From contig DBYX01000005.1 in NCBI GenBank assembly GCA_002311665.1, positions 115,672 to 139,986 of the forward strand: DNA of 24,315 bases. The letters are read 5' to 3'. The position numbers and the translations under genes were made by a program. Every line of letters begins with the position of its first letter. Within the stretch, counting starts at the first letter, position 1. The notes below the pieces were generated by a model, which did no database searches, was not told where the DNA came from, and saw only the letters and a list, made by a program, of their open reading frames with translations. Below are positions 14,289 to 22,073 of this stretch, piece after piece. Source of the stretch: Lachnoclostridium sp. UBA1175 (GTDB lineage Bacteria; Bacillota; Clostridia; Lachnospirales; Lachnospiraceae).

Positions 14289-15827
14289 ATGAGCACAATC
14301 AAGAAACTGCTGCTCGTCGCAGTGGTATGCGTCCTTTGCCTTGGATTTGCAGCATGCACCAAGGACAACAAGACGAATGAAACACCTACCCCTACGACGC
14401 CGGCAAACTCCGCAGAGGCGACGGCTACCCCTACGAAAGCACCCGATCGCAATCTGAACGGATTGGAAATCATCATTTCCGACTGGTGGTCCAAGACTGA
14501 CTTCGACGTACCGAAGAACGAAGCTGATGAGAAGTTCTGGGAGTGGCATCATTCTCAGGAGAAGAAGTACAACTATCACATCGTTCGTCACGGCGATGGC
14601 AAGTCCTCCACTCAGGCTTCGGACGATGATACCATCAACACCGCTATGGCATCTGGTTACGGCTGGAGCGATCAGTCCGAGAAGAACCTTCTTGCTATCA
14701 CCGATGGCAAGCCTCTCGGTAACATCGTTACTTTCGACTACAGATTCATCGGCGCTCTGATGGATTCGGAAGAGATGCTCTTCTGCGATCTTTCCAAGCT
14801 TACCGAGTTCAACTTCAACGACAAGAAGTGGAACAAGGGTGTTATCGACCTCATGACCATCAAGGGTGGTATCTACGGTTGGAACATCGGCAACGAGCCT
14901 AGAACCGGTATCTTCTTCAACAAGGACCTTATGGACAAGACCCTTGGTGAGGGCGCTTCCGAGAAGCCTTACGATCTTCAGGCTAAGGGTGAGTGGACTT
15001 GGGCTAACTTCAAGGATCTCGCTAAGTCCCTTTGCAAGGACGACGAGACCGGCAAGCGTGTTCAGTACGGTTTCACTTCCCAGCAGTCCGTATTCTTCGA
15101 GATGGCTTGGGTTTCCAACGGTCATGCTCTTATCTCCAGAGATGACGCTACGAGCAAGTTCACGAACAATGCTCTGAGCAGCGAGATCAAGGAAGATATG
15201 GAGTGGGCTTACTCCTTCTATGACGAGGGCATTATGCGCCGTCAGAACGAGGAAGAGGCTGCTGCAGGCCAGTGGAACTACTTCGAGTTCATGTTCCAGA
15301 AGCAGGAAGCTGTTATGATCGCGTACGATGAGTACAAGGCCGGCGAGTTCGCTGCTGTTAACAACGGCGTTCGTGCATACGACTTCGACTTCGGTTTCGT
15401 ATGCTTCCCTAAGGGACCTAAGGCCGCTAACTACATCCCGGTTGCACGTGAGAACATCCTTGTAATCCCGGTTAGCGATCAGAACAAGGAAAGACTTGCT
15501 GATATCGCATTTGCTTACAATATCTTCACAGATCCTACTCCGGATGAGAGTGATGATCCTAACTCCTGGAAGCTTCAGTATGAGAAGATCTTCCGTGATT
15601 CCAGAGCCGTTAATGAGACGCTCGATATCATGATCAACAAGCAGAAGCCTGTTACCGATAAGAGCTACATCATCCCTGGCCTTTGGGATAACAACGAGGG
15701 TGTTGTTCAGGCTGCTCTTCTCTACCATATCGACGCTGCAGACGCACGTCCGGCAGAGACCCTGGAGTCTGTAAACTCCCGTATTCAGCAGTGCCTTGAT
15801 GACTACGCTGCTAAGAGACTTAAGTAA
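14289..15827 (+). CDS. Extracellular solute-binding lipoprotein of the sugar ABC transporter
   Basis: The 512-residue product has a lipoprotein signal with lipobox GFAAC; Cys23 would be lipidated. It is followed by a Thr/Pro/Ala-rich linker to about residue 55. The mature part has the look of family 1 sugar-binding proteins (WTWANFKDLAKSL, YGFTSQQSVFFEMAW, RPAETLESVNSRIQQCLDDY near the end). Tryptophans and aromatic residues are frequent, as expected for sugar stacking. Codon choice differs from the neighbours: ctt, gct and aag are preferred, as in the aldolase gene at 19662, which suggests high expression. It has its own likely promoter and a strong terminator. It is the second binding protein of the locus, and probably serves the second permease pair. 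Confidence 0.88.
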   Translation: MSTIKKLLLVAVVCVLCLGFAACTKDNKTNETPTPTTPANSAEATATPTKAPDRNLNGLEIIISDWWSKTDFDVPKNEADEKFWEWHHSQEKKYNYHIVRHGDGKSSTQASDDDTINTAMASGYGWSDQSEKNLLAITDGKPLGNIVTFDYRFIGALMDSEEMLFCDLSKLTEFNFNDKKWNKGVIDLMTIKGGIYGWNIGNEPRTGIFFNKDLMDKTLGEGASEKPYDLQAKGEWTWANFKDLAKSLCKDDETGKRVQYGFTSQQSVFFEMAWVSNGHALISRDDATSKFTNNALSSEIKEDMEWAYSFYDEGIMRRQNEEEAAAGQWNYFEFMFQKQEAVMIAYDEYKAGEFAAVNNGVRAYDFDFGFVCFPKGPKAANYIPVARENILVIPVSDQNKERLADIAFAYNIFTDPTPDESDDPNSWKLQYEKIFRDSRAVNETLDIMINKQKPVTDKSYIIPGLWDNNEGVVQAALLYHIDAADARPAETLESVNSRIQQCLDDYAAKRLK

Positions 15828-15833
15828 GTCGAA

Positions 15834-15889
15834 ATCTCGGTAACGAGATAACACGAGGGGTTGTCCCGTTGGGACAACCCCTTATTTTT
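15834..15889 (+). terminator. Intrinsic terminator after the binding lipoprotein gene
   Basis: A perfect 12-bp stem (AGGGGTTGTCCC at 15856-15867 with 15871-15882), loop GTT, is followed by TATTTTTG. A small hairpin, ATCTCG-GTAA-CGAGAT (15834-15849), precedes it, right after the stop codon. This closes the transport locus. Confidence 0.95.
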
Positions 15890-15890
15890 G

Positions 15891-15929
15891 TTCCGGATCA
15901 GTGCGGCCCGGATTCGACCGCATCCGGAA
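15891..15929 (+). promoter_or_regulatory. Inverted-repeat element upstream of the GH3 gene
   Basis: TTCCGGAT (15891-15898) and ATCCGGAA (15922-15929) are perfect inverted arms. GCGG (15903-15906) and CCGC (15918-15921) add 4 inner pairs with a 4-nt bulge. A third CCGGAT lies at 15908-15913. No T-run follows. It may be an operator or leader structure of the GH3 gene. No clear -35/-10 pair is seen for that gene. Confidence 0.4.
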
Positions 15930-15987
15930 ATATTAAGTGCGTATTGTGATGATTGGAAAAATGTTTACCCGAAGAAGGAGAGTTACG

Positions 15988-18141
15988 ATGACGGATAAGG
16001 CTTGGCTGGATGAGACGAAGACATTTGAGGAAAGAGCGCAGGCGTTGGTTTGTGAGATGACATTAGAGGAGAAAGTATTCCAGACCCTCTTCAATGCCCC
16101 CGCAATCGAGCGGCTGGGTGTTCCCGCCTATAACTACTGGAATGAAGCGCTGCACGGCGTGGCGCGCGCGGGTGTGGCAACGGTGTTCCCGCAGGCGATC
16201 GGCCTGGCGGCCTCCTTCGACGAGGAACTCCTCGGTCAGGTCGCGGACACGATCTCGACGGAGGCACGCGCCAAATTCAATATGCAGCAGAAGTTCGGCG
16301 ACCGCGATATCTATAAAGGGCTCACCTTCTGGTCGCCGAATGTGAACATTTTCCGCGATCCGAGATGGGGCCGCGGGCATGAAACGTTCGGCGAGGATCC
16401 CTTCCTCAGCGGGCGGCTCGGCGTCAGTTTCATCCGCGGAATGCAGGGCGATGACGAGCGGTATATGAAGGTCGCGGCGTGTGCGAAGCATTTCGCGGTG
16501 CACAGCGGACCTGAGGACCAGCGCCACAGCTTCAATGCGGTCGTGTCCGAACAGGATCTGCGGGAGACGTATCTTCCCGCGTTTCACGCGTGCGTGACGG
16601 AGGCCGGAGTGGAGGCGGTGATGGGTGCATACAACCGCACGAACGGCGAGGCCTGCTGCGGCAGCAAGAAGCTGCTCGTAGATATACTGCGCGGGGAGTG
16701 GGGCTTCCGCGGCCACGTGACTTCGGACTGCTGGGCACTGAAGGATTTCCACGAGTTCCACATGGTGACGAAGAATCAGGAGGAGACCGTCGCGCTTGCG
16801 ATGAACTCCGGCTGCGATCTGAACTGCGGCAACCTCTATGTGCATTTGCTGCAGGCAGTGCGGGACGGCCTTGTCGAGGAGAGCGTGATCGACCGCGCGG
16901 TGACGAGACTGTTCACTACGAGAATGAAACTCGGTTTGTTCGACCGCAGCGAGGAGGTTCCTTATAACGGCATCGGATATGACCGGGTCGATACGGAAGC
17001 CAACAGAAAACTCAACCGCGAGGCGAGCCGCCGCACGGTGTGCCTGTTGAAAAATGCGGACGGCCTGCTTCCTTTGGATATCAGTAAACTCCGCACCATC
17101 GGTGTCGTCGGTCCGAACGCCGACAACCGTAAGGCATTGGTCGGCAACTACGAGGGAACCGCTTCCGAGTATGTCACGGTGCTCGATGGGATCCGCGAGC
17201 TCGCGGGTGACGATGTCCGCGTCGTGTACTCGGAGGGGTGCCACCTGTTCCGCGACCGTGTGCAGGGACTCGGGCAGCCGAACGACCGTATCGCGGAGGC
17301 GAGAGCCGTCGCGGAGCTGAGCGATGTGGTCATCGCGGTCATGGGCCTTGATCCCGGCCTCGAGGGCGAGGAGGGCGACCAGGGCAACGAGTTTGCGTCC
17401 GGAGACAAGCCGAACCTGGAGCTGCCGGGTTTGCAGGGCGAGGTGCTGAAGGCACTTGTCGAGAGCGGCAAACCTGTCGTATTGGTGCTTCTCGGCGGAA
17501 GCGCGCTGGCAATCCCGTGGGCAGAGGAGCATGTGCCTGCCATCCTGGACGCATGGTATCCCGGAGCGCAGGGCGGCAGAGCCGTGGCGGATGTGCTGTT
17601 CGGGCGTGCGTGCCCGGAGGGCAAATTGCCTGTGACGTTCTATCGCACTTCCGAGGAACTGCCCGCATTTACCGACTACTCGATGAAGAACCGCACTTAC
17701 CGCTATATGAAACAGCCCGCGCTGTACCCGTTCGGATACGGACTGTCATACACGAGCTGGGAGCTTACGAACACAACCGCGGAGGGTTCCGTGGACGATG
17801 GCGTCGTCTGCCGCGCGGTGCTTCGGAACACCGGAGCAATGGCCGGCGCGCAGACCGTTCAGGTCTATGTCAAGGCGCCGCTCGCGACGGGTCCGAACGC
17901 ACAGCTCAAGGGTCTTCGGAAAATCCGTCTGCAGCCCGGGGAATCTGCGGAAGTTGCGATTTCACTTGATAAGGAAGCCTTTGGTGTATATAATGAGAAG
18001 GGACTGCGTGTGCTGCTTCCGGGAGAGTATAAGATCTACATCGGAATGTCCCAACCTGATGCGCGGAGCGCGGAACTTCTGGGCGTTTCGCCGAGCGAGA
18101 TCAGCCTGCTTCGCGAGGGCGGAGAGATCGCAGTCGATTGA
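15988..18141 (+). CDS. Glycoside hydrolase family 3, cytoplasmic beta-glucosidase or beta-xylosidase
   Basis: The start is placed at ATG 15988, 9 nt after an AAGGAG site. The frame is open further up to 15937, but no site supports that. The 717-residue enzyme has no signal peptide. The N-terminal TIM barrel carries NYWNEALHGVARAG, NIFRDPRWGRGHETFGEDPFL, KHFAVHSG and GFRGHVTSDCW, where Asp247 is the expected nucleophile. The second alpha/beta domain includes GLEGEEGDQGNEF with the candidate acid/base Glu, and a fibronectin III-like domain ends the protein. Retaining release of a terminal beta-linked sugar is the family reaction. The ALHGVA and SDCW features are common in the xylosidase/glucosidase branch, but substrate cannot be fixed. 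It lies downstream of the importer, so it probably trims imported oligosaccharides. Confidence 0.95.
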   Translation: MTDKAWLDETKTFEERAQALVCEMTLEEKVFQTLFNAPAIERLGVPAYNYWNEALHGVARAGVATVFPQAIGLAASFDEELLGQVADTISTEARAKFNMQQKFGDRDIYKGLTFWSPNVNIFRDPRWGRGHETFGEDPFLSGRLGVSFIRGMQGDDERYMKVAACAKHFAVHSGPEDQRHSFNAVVSEQDLRETYLPAFHACVTEAGVEAVMGAYNRTNGEACCGSKKLLVDILRGEWGFRGHVTSDCWALKDFHEFHMVTKNQEETVALAMNSGCDLNCGNLYVHLLQAVRDGLVEESVIDRAVTRLFTTRMKLGLFDRSEEVPYNGIGYDRVDTEANRKLNREASRRTVCLLKNADGLLPLDISKLRTIGVVGPNADNRKALVGNYEGTASEYVTVLDGIRELAGDDVRVVYSEGCHLFRDRVQGLGQPNDRIAEARAVAELSDVVIAVMGLDPGLEGEEGDQGNEFASGDKPNLELPGLQGEVLKALVESGKPVVLVLLGGSALAIPWAEEHVPAILDAWYPGAQGGRAVADVLFGRACPEGKLPVTFYRTSEELPAFTDYSMKNRTYRYMKQPALYPFGYGLSYTSWELTNTTAEGSVDDGVVCRAVLRNTGAMAGAQTVQVYVKAPLATGPNAQLKGLRKIRLQPGESAEVAISLDKEAFGVYNEKGLRVLLPGEYKIYIGMSQPDARSAELLGVSPSEISLLREGGEIAVD

Positions 18142-18185
18142 CGGAAATGAGAAAATGATCGTGTGAGTCTGTGGCGGAGGATGCA

Positions 18186-19514
18186 ATGAACATTGATGAC
18201 ATCATGAATGAAAATATCGAGGAGGTTGTCCGGGTTTCCGTAGTGGAGCGCGTGCATCTTCCTGAGTCGGAGAAGGATCCGGAGCCCGAGACTCCCGAAG
18301 CGGAGGCGGCGAAGGCCGTGACCGAAGTGAAGAAAGCCGCGGACGAGGCTGTGAAGGCCGCGACCGAAGCGGGTGAAACCGTGACCGAAGCCGCGAAGGC
18401 GGTCGAGGAGACGGTCGATGAGGAGCCGGTAGCGATCCTGCCGCCGATGTTCGGAAAGAAGAAAGTCAGCGCTGTGAAGAAGACTGCTGCCGAGGAGAAG
18501 AAGGTCGAGGCTGAGACAACGAAGGCTGTGACCGAGACGAAGGCAGTCGAGGCTGAAGTAAAGAAGGCTGTGACCGAGACGAAGGCAGTCGAGGCTGAAG
18601 TAAAGAAGGTTGTGACCGAGACGAAGGCAGTCGAGGCTGAGACAAAGAATGCGGCGGACGACCGTTACATCGACGACGATGATGACGACGATGACGATGA
18701 AGAATATGTCGTGCACAACGCATTTTCCGAGGACGGAAGAAAGATCGCTTCCGCGATCGGCGCGGGAGTGAAGGCTGTCGCGGAACCGGACGATGACGAT
18801 GCATTCGACGGGTACGATGAGGAAGCTTTCGATGAGCCCGATGACGAAGCGTTCGCGATGTCGGATGAGGATGAACTTTCCGGGGACGACAATCTCGAGG
18901 GATCCGAGAAGAGACATCCCGTACAGGAGAAGCAGTCCGGCGGATTCTTCAAGTGGATCCTGAGTGAGTTGCTCTTCATCATTCCGACGCTCGCGTTCTT
19001 CCTGCTGCTGTTCTACATTTTCCCGCCCTATGTTGTGAAGGGACCGTCGATGCTGAAGACGCTCGACAACAACGCGTTCGGCTTCGGCTACCGCTACGCG
19101 ACGCCGCAGCGAGGCGATATCGTGATCGTCAACACGGGCGTTTCCTCCGACGAGAAGGGAACGAACGGAGAGTTTTTCATCAAGCGTGTGATCGGTGTCC
19201 CGGGCGACACGATCAAGTGTGCGTTCGAGCAGTACGATTACGATGTGACGATGTCCGACGGAACGGTGGTGAAGGCCGGGGGCAATGTGTACCGGGTGTA
19301 CCTGAACGGCGAACTGCAGATCGAGCCTTACGTGTGGTTCGGGGGCGGCAGTTTCGCGAGGGTCGGTGAGTGGACGCTCGGCGAGGGCGAGTATTTCGTC
19401 ATGGGTGACAACCGATTTGACTCCAACGACAGCCGTGCTTTCGGTCCGATCAAGCGTTCCGACATCAAGTGCACGATGAAGGTTTTTCTCTACGGAAGAC
19501 ACGATCCGGAGTGA
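18186..19514 (+). CDS. lepB: Signal peptidase I with long low-complexity N-terminal extension
   Basis: The ATG at 18186 follows GGAGG (18176-18180) by 5 nt, so it is preferred over the in-frame GTG at 18171. The 442-residue protein ends in a normal type I signal peptidase: membrane span about residues 257-279, catalytic Ser288 in KGPSMLKTL, general-base Lys333 in FFIKRVIGVPGD, and the last conserved box GDNRFDSNDSRAFGPI. It removes signal peptides from exported proteins at the outer face of the membrane. The first 255 residues are unusual: Lys/Glu/Ala-rich with three 14-residue repeats, a run of nine Asp at residues 163-171, then more acidic sequence. They should lie in the cytoplasm. Typical enzymes have only 10-30 residues there. 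The symbol names the family; sipS is the Bacillus name. Confidence 0.92.
   Translation: MNIDDIMNENIEEVVRVSVVERVHLPESEKDPEPETPEAEAAKAVTEVKKAADEAVKAATEAGETVTEAAKAVEETVDEEPVAILPPMFGKKKVSAVKKTAAEEKKVEAETTKAVTETKAVEAEVKKAVTETKAVEAEVKKVVTETKAVEAETKNAADDRYIDDDDDDDDDEEYVVHNAFSEDGRKIASAIGAGVKAVAEPDDDDAFDGYDEEAFDEPDDEAFAMSDEDELSGDDNLEGSEKRHPVQEKQSGGFFKWILSELLFIIPTLAFFLLLFYIFPPYVVKGPSMLKTLDNNAFGFGYRYATPQRGDIVIVNTGVSSDEKGTNGEFFIKRVIGVPGDTIKCAFEQYDYDVTMSDGTVVKAGGNVYRVYLNGELQIEPYVWFGGGSFARVGEWTLGEGEYFVMGDNRFDSNDSRAFGPIKRSDIKCTMKVFLYGRHDPE
18525..18650 (+). repeat. Three 42-bp tandem repeats in the signal peptidase gene
   Basis: Three copies start at 18525, 18567 and 18609 with a period of exactly 42 bp. 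They encode AVTETKAVEAEVKK-like units. Copies 1 and 2 are almost identical in DNA and copy 3 ends differently, so the array expanded recently and may vary between strains. Confidence 0.92.
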
Positions 19515-19553
19515 CAAAAAGGTTGTCAGAGGGCAGTGGCTGTGGGAAACATT

Positions 19554-19598
19554 GCGACATAGTTGTCGCTTTACATTCCGTAAGGTCTCTGCTATAAT
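19554..19598 (+). promoter_or_regulatory. Promoter of the aldolase gene with adjacent palindrome
   Basis: TTTACA (19570-19575) and TATAAT (19593-19598) are 17 bp apart, a near-perfect housekeeping promoter. Directly before the -35 box lies the perfect inverted repeat GCGACA-TAGT-TGTCGC (19554-19569), a candidate operator. A related half, GTGTCGC, occurs after the -10 box at 19607-19613. Another inverted repeat, TGACAA-N5-TTGTCA (19512-19528), overlaps the stop of the upstream gene. Confidence 0.8.
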
Positions 19599-19661
19599 GT
19601 GTGAGGTGTCGCGCACGCCAGTGCTTTTGCGATATAATGAACAAGAAAGGAAGATACAGTT

Positions 19662-20630
19662 ATGGCATTAGTCACAACAAAAGAAATGTTTGCCAAGGCT
19701 TACAACGGCGGTTACGCCATCGGTGCCTTCAACGTAAACAACATGGAGATCGTACAGGGTATCACCGAGGCAGCCGGCGAGCTGAACAGCCCGGTTATCC
19801 TTCAGGTTTCCAAGGGTGCTCGCGCTTATGCGAATCACACTTATCTTGTAAAGTTGGTTGAGGCTGCGGTTATCGAGAATCCTCAGATCCCGATCGCTCT
19901 GCACCTTGATCACGGCGATACATTCGAGCTTTGCAAGTCCTGCATCGACGGCGGTTTCACCTCCGTTATGATCGACGCTTCCTCGAAGTCCTTCGAGGAC
20001 AACATCGCTCTCACGAAGCAGGTTGTTGAGTATGCTCACGACCACGGTGTAGTGGTTGAGGCGGAGCTCGGTACGCTTGCCGGTATTGAGGATGAGGTTG
20101 TTGTAGAGTCCGGTAAGGAGAGCTACACCCGTCCCGAGGAGGTTGAGGAGTTCGTCGGAAGAACCGGCTGCGACTCTCTCGCGATCGCGATCGGTACCTC
20201 CCACGGCGCATACAAGTTCACGGCTGCTCAGTGCACGAGAAATGCCGACGGCGTTTTGGTTCCGCCGCCGCTGCGTTTCGACGTTCTTGAGGAGTGCATC
20301 AAGAGACTTCCGGGCTTCCCGATCGTTCTCCACGGTTCGTCTTCCGTTCCGCAGGAGTTCGTTAAGATGGTTAACGAGTACGGCGGCAACATGCCTGATG
20401 CCGTAGGTATTCCGGAGGAGCAGCTTCGTCACGCTGCAGAGCTTGCTGTTTGCAAGATCAACATCGACTCCGACATCCGTCTTGCGATGACCGGTAACAT
20501 CCGCAAGTATTTTGCGGAGCATCCGGATCACTTCGATCCTCGCCAGTATCTGAAGCCCGCTCGTCAGGCTGTTAAGGATATGGTTGCTCACAAGATCAAG
20601 TACGTTCTCGGTTCGGACAACAAGATCTGA
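19662..20630 (+). CDS. fba: Fructose-bisphosphate aldolase, class II
   Basis: The 322-residue enzyme interconverts fructose 1,6-bisphosphate with dihydroxyacetone phosphate and glyceraldehyde 3-phosphate in glycolysis. Class II features are clear: GAFNVNNMEIVQGI at the N-terminus, the catalytic/zinc motif LHLDHGD (about residues 80-86), EAELGTLAGIED, the zinc and phosphate-binding GTSHGAYKF, VLHGSSSVP, and KINIDSDIRLAMTG near the end. Length fits the family. An AAGGAAG ribosome site lies before the ATG. Codon use is strongly biased, as for an abundant protein. It has its own promoter and a likely terminator downstream, so it is probably a single-gene transcript unrelated to the sugar locus. 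Confidence 0.97.
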   Translation: MALVTTKEMFAKAYNGGYAIGAFNVNNMEIVQGITEAAGELNSPVILQVSKGARAYANHTYLVKLVEAAVIENPQIPIALHLDHGDTFELCKSCIDGGFTSVMIDASSKSFEDNIALTKQVVEYAHDHGVVVEAELGTLAGIEDEVVVESGKESYTRPEEVEEFVGRTGCDSLAIAIGTSHGAYKFTAAQCTRNADGVLVPPPLRFDVLEECIKRLPGFPIVLHGSSSVPQEFVKMVNEYGGNMPDAVGIPEEQLRHAAELAVCKINIDSDIRLAMTGNIRKYFAEHPDHFDPRQYLKPARQAVKDMVAHKIKYVLGSDNKI

Positions 20631-20720
20631 TCGGAGAATTGCAGTGAGAAAGGGGAACGCTGATCGGTTCCGCGCGTGAGCGCAAGTGAGGAGATCAACG
20701 ATTCCGAAAGAGATCATCCG

Positions 20721-20762
20721 GCCCCCGACGATGCGCTGTGATGCGTGTCATCGGGGGCTTTA
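20721..20762 (+). terminator. Probable terminator after the aldolase gene
   Basis: GCCCCCGA (20721-20728) pairs with TCGGGGGC (20751-20758), and inner bases extend the stem to about 15 positions with one mismatch and two wobbles. The T-run is short (TTTA). It lies 90 bp after the aldolase stop but only 23 bp before the next start codon, so it could also act as a partial attenuator for that gene. Confidence 0.65.
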
Positions 20763-20785
20763 CAATCATTAGGGGAGTTTGAACG

Positions 20786-21982
20786 ATGAGACGAAAGGTT
20801 CCGGCATTGTTGCTTCTGCTGCTTGCATGCATCGCGTTGCTTGCCGGCTGCGGGGACGACGAGATGACGCCGCAGAGCGAGAACAAGAAAGGGCTGATGT
20901 ACTACGAAGCGGGTGATTACACCAAGGCCGCGGAGTATTTTGTGCGCGCGATCGAGTTGGACGAAACCGATATGGAGGTGCGCAACAACTACGGTATGAC
21001 GCTGCTGCAGCTCAAGCAGTATGACGATGCGCTCGCGCAGTTCGAGATCGTGATCACCAACAGTGCGAACACCACGAAGGATTTCGACCGCCTGAACAAG
21101 TTTGCCATCCGTGGCAAGGGGCTTGTGTATATCCAGAAGCAGAATTATACGGACGCGCTGACATGCTTTAACAACGCGCTCGACATCAAGGCGGAGAGCG
21201 GTTGGGACATCGACATCCTGCATTACAAGGCGAACACGCTCGAGTGCATGGGCTACCGCACTTCAGCGATCGACATTTATACAGAGATCCTTGCGAAAAA
21301 TAAGGACGACGTCAGCGCGTATCTCAACCGCGCGAACCTCTACCGGCTTGAGGAGCGGAACGAGGAGGCTGTCAAGGACTATGAGGCGGCGCTGAAACTC
21401 GCGGAGGGAAGCTACCGCTCCTATATCGGACTGTACACCTGCTACGTGGCAATGGAGCAGAAGGACAAGGCCAAGGAAGTGCTCGAGAAGGCGGCACGCC
21501 TGCAGGTGAAGACCAACGAGGACAAATACTACCTCGGTCAGGTTCATTTTTATCAGAAAAACTATAAGTCCGCGAAGATCGAGATGGAGTACGCCTACGA
21601 TATGGGCTACAACGAGGCGGACTATTTCCTCGGCGAGATCGCGCTCGCGGACAAGCAGTACGAGGAGGCGGTGACGCATTTTGAGCGGTATCGCGCGAAC
21701 AGCGCGGTGGAGTCGCCCACGGTGTGCAACCAGGAGGCCGTCTGCTACCTGGCGCTCTTTGAGTTTGAGAAGGCGCAGCGCATGCTCGACATCGGCCTCG
21801 GGGTTCCCGGATCGCCGGCCCGCAGGCAGCTGCTTCGCAACCAGGTTGCGCTCTACGAGGAACAGAATGAGTTGATGAAGGCTTACACGACGCTGCAGGA
21901 GTATATCGTGAGTTACCCCGAGGACGTTGACGCGACGACGGAGTACAAGTTTCTGAAGAAGCGTCTGGGGCTGTCGCAGTAA
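20786..21982 (+). CDS. TPR-repeat lipoprotein
   Basis: The 398-residue product has a lipoprotein signal with lipobox LLAGC; Cys22 would carry the lipid. The rest is a series of helix-turn-helix TPR units across most of the length, for example KGLMYYEAGDYTKAAEYFVRA, YGMTLLQLKQYDDALAQFEIV and AYLNRANLYRLEERNEEAVK. TPR arrays bind other proteins, so it is probably a surface scaffold or assembly factor. The ribosome site is AGGGGAG, about 9 nt before the ATG. HflX starts 91 bp after its stop. No specific partner can be named. Confidence 0.85.
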   Translation: MRRKVPALLLLLLACIALLAGCGDDEMTPQSENKKGLMYYEAGDYTKAAEYFVRAIELDETDMEVRNNYGMTLLQLKQYDDALAQFEIVITNSANTTKDFDRLNKFAIRGKGLVYIQKQNYTDALTCFNNALDIKAESGWDIDILHYKANTLECMGYRTSAIDIYTEILAKNKDDVSAYLNRANLYRLEERNEEAVKDYEAALKLAEGSYRSYIGLYTCYVAMEQKDKAKEVLEKAARLQVKTNEDKYYLGQVHFYQKNYKSAKIEMEYAYDMGYNEADYFLGEIALADKQYEEAVTHFERYRANSAVESPTVCNQEAVCYLALFEFEKAQRMLDIGLGVPGSPARRQLLRNQVALYEEQNELMKAYTTLQEYIVSYPEDVDATTEYKFLKKRLGLSQ

Positions 21983-22073
21983 GTTCGCTTCGCGGACGAT
22001 GCGCCGCGGCGGAGGCGGGACCTGTGAATGAACGGAGCGGGGAAGCCTTGCGGGGAAGGAGTAGAAGGAAGTA

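Noticed and set aside
15937..15987. Upstream ATG for GH3
   Set aside because: No ribosome binding site there, and the extra 17 residues do not belong to the GH3 domain; ATG 15988 follows AAGGAG.
16063..17532. 489-codon minus-strand frame opposite GH3
   Set aside because: The GH3 catalytic motifs are on the plus strand; the reverse frame shows no family features.
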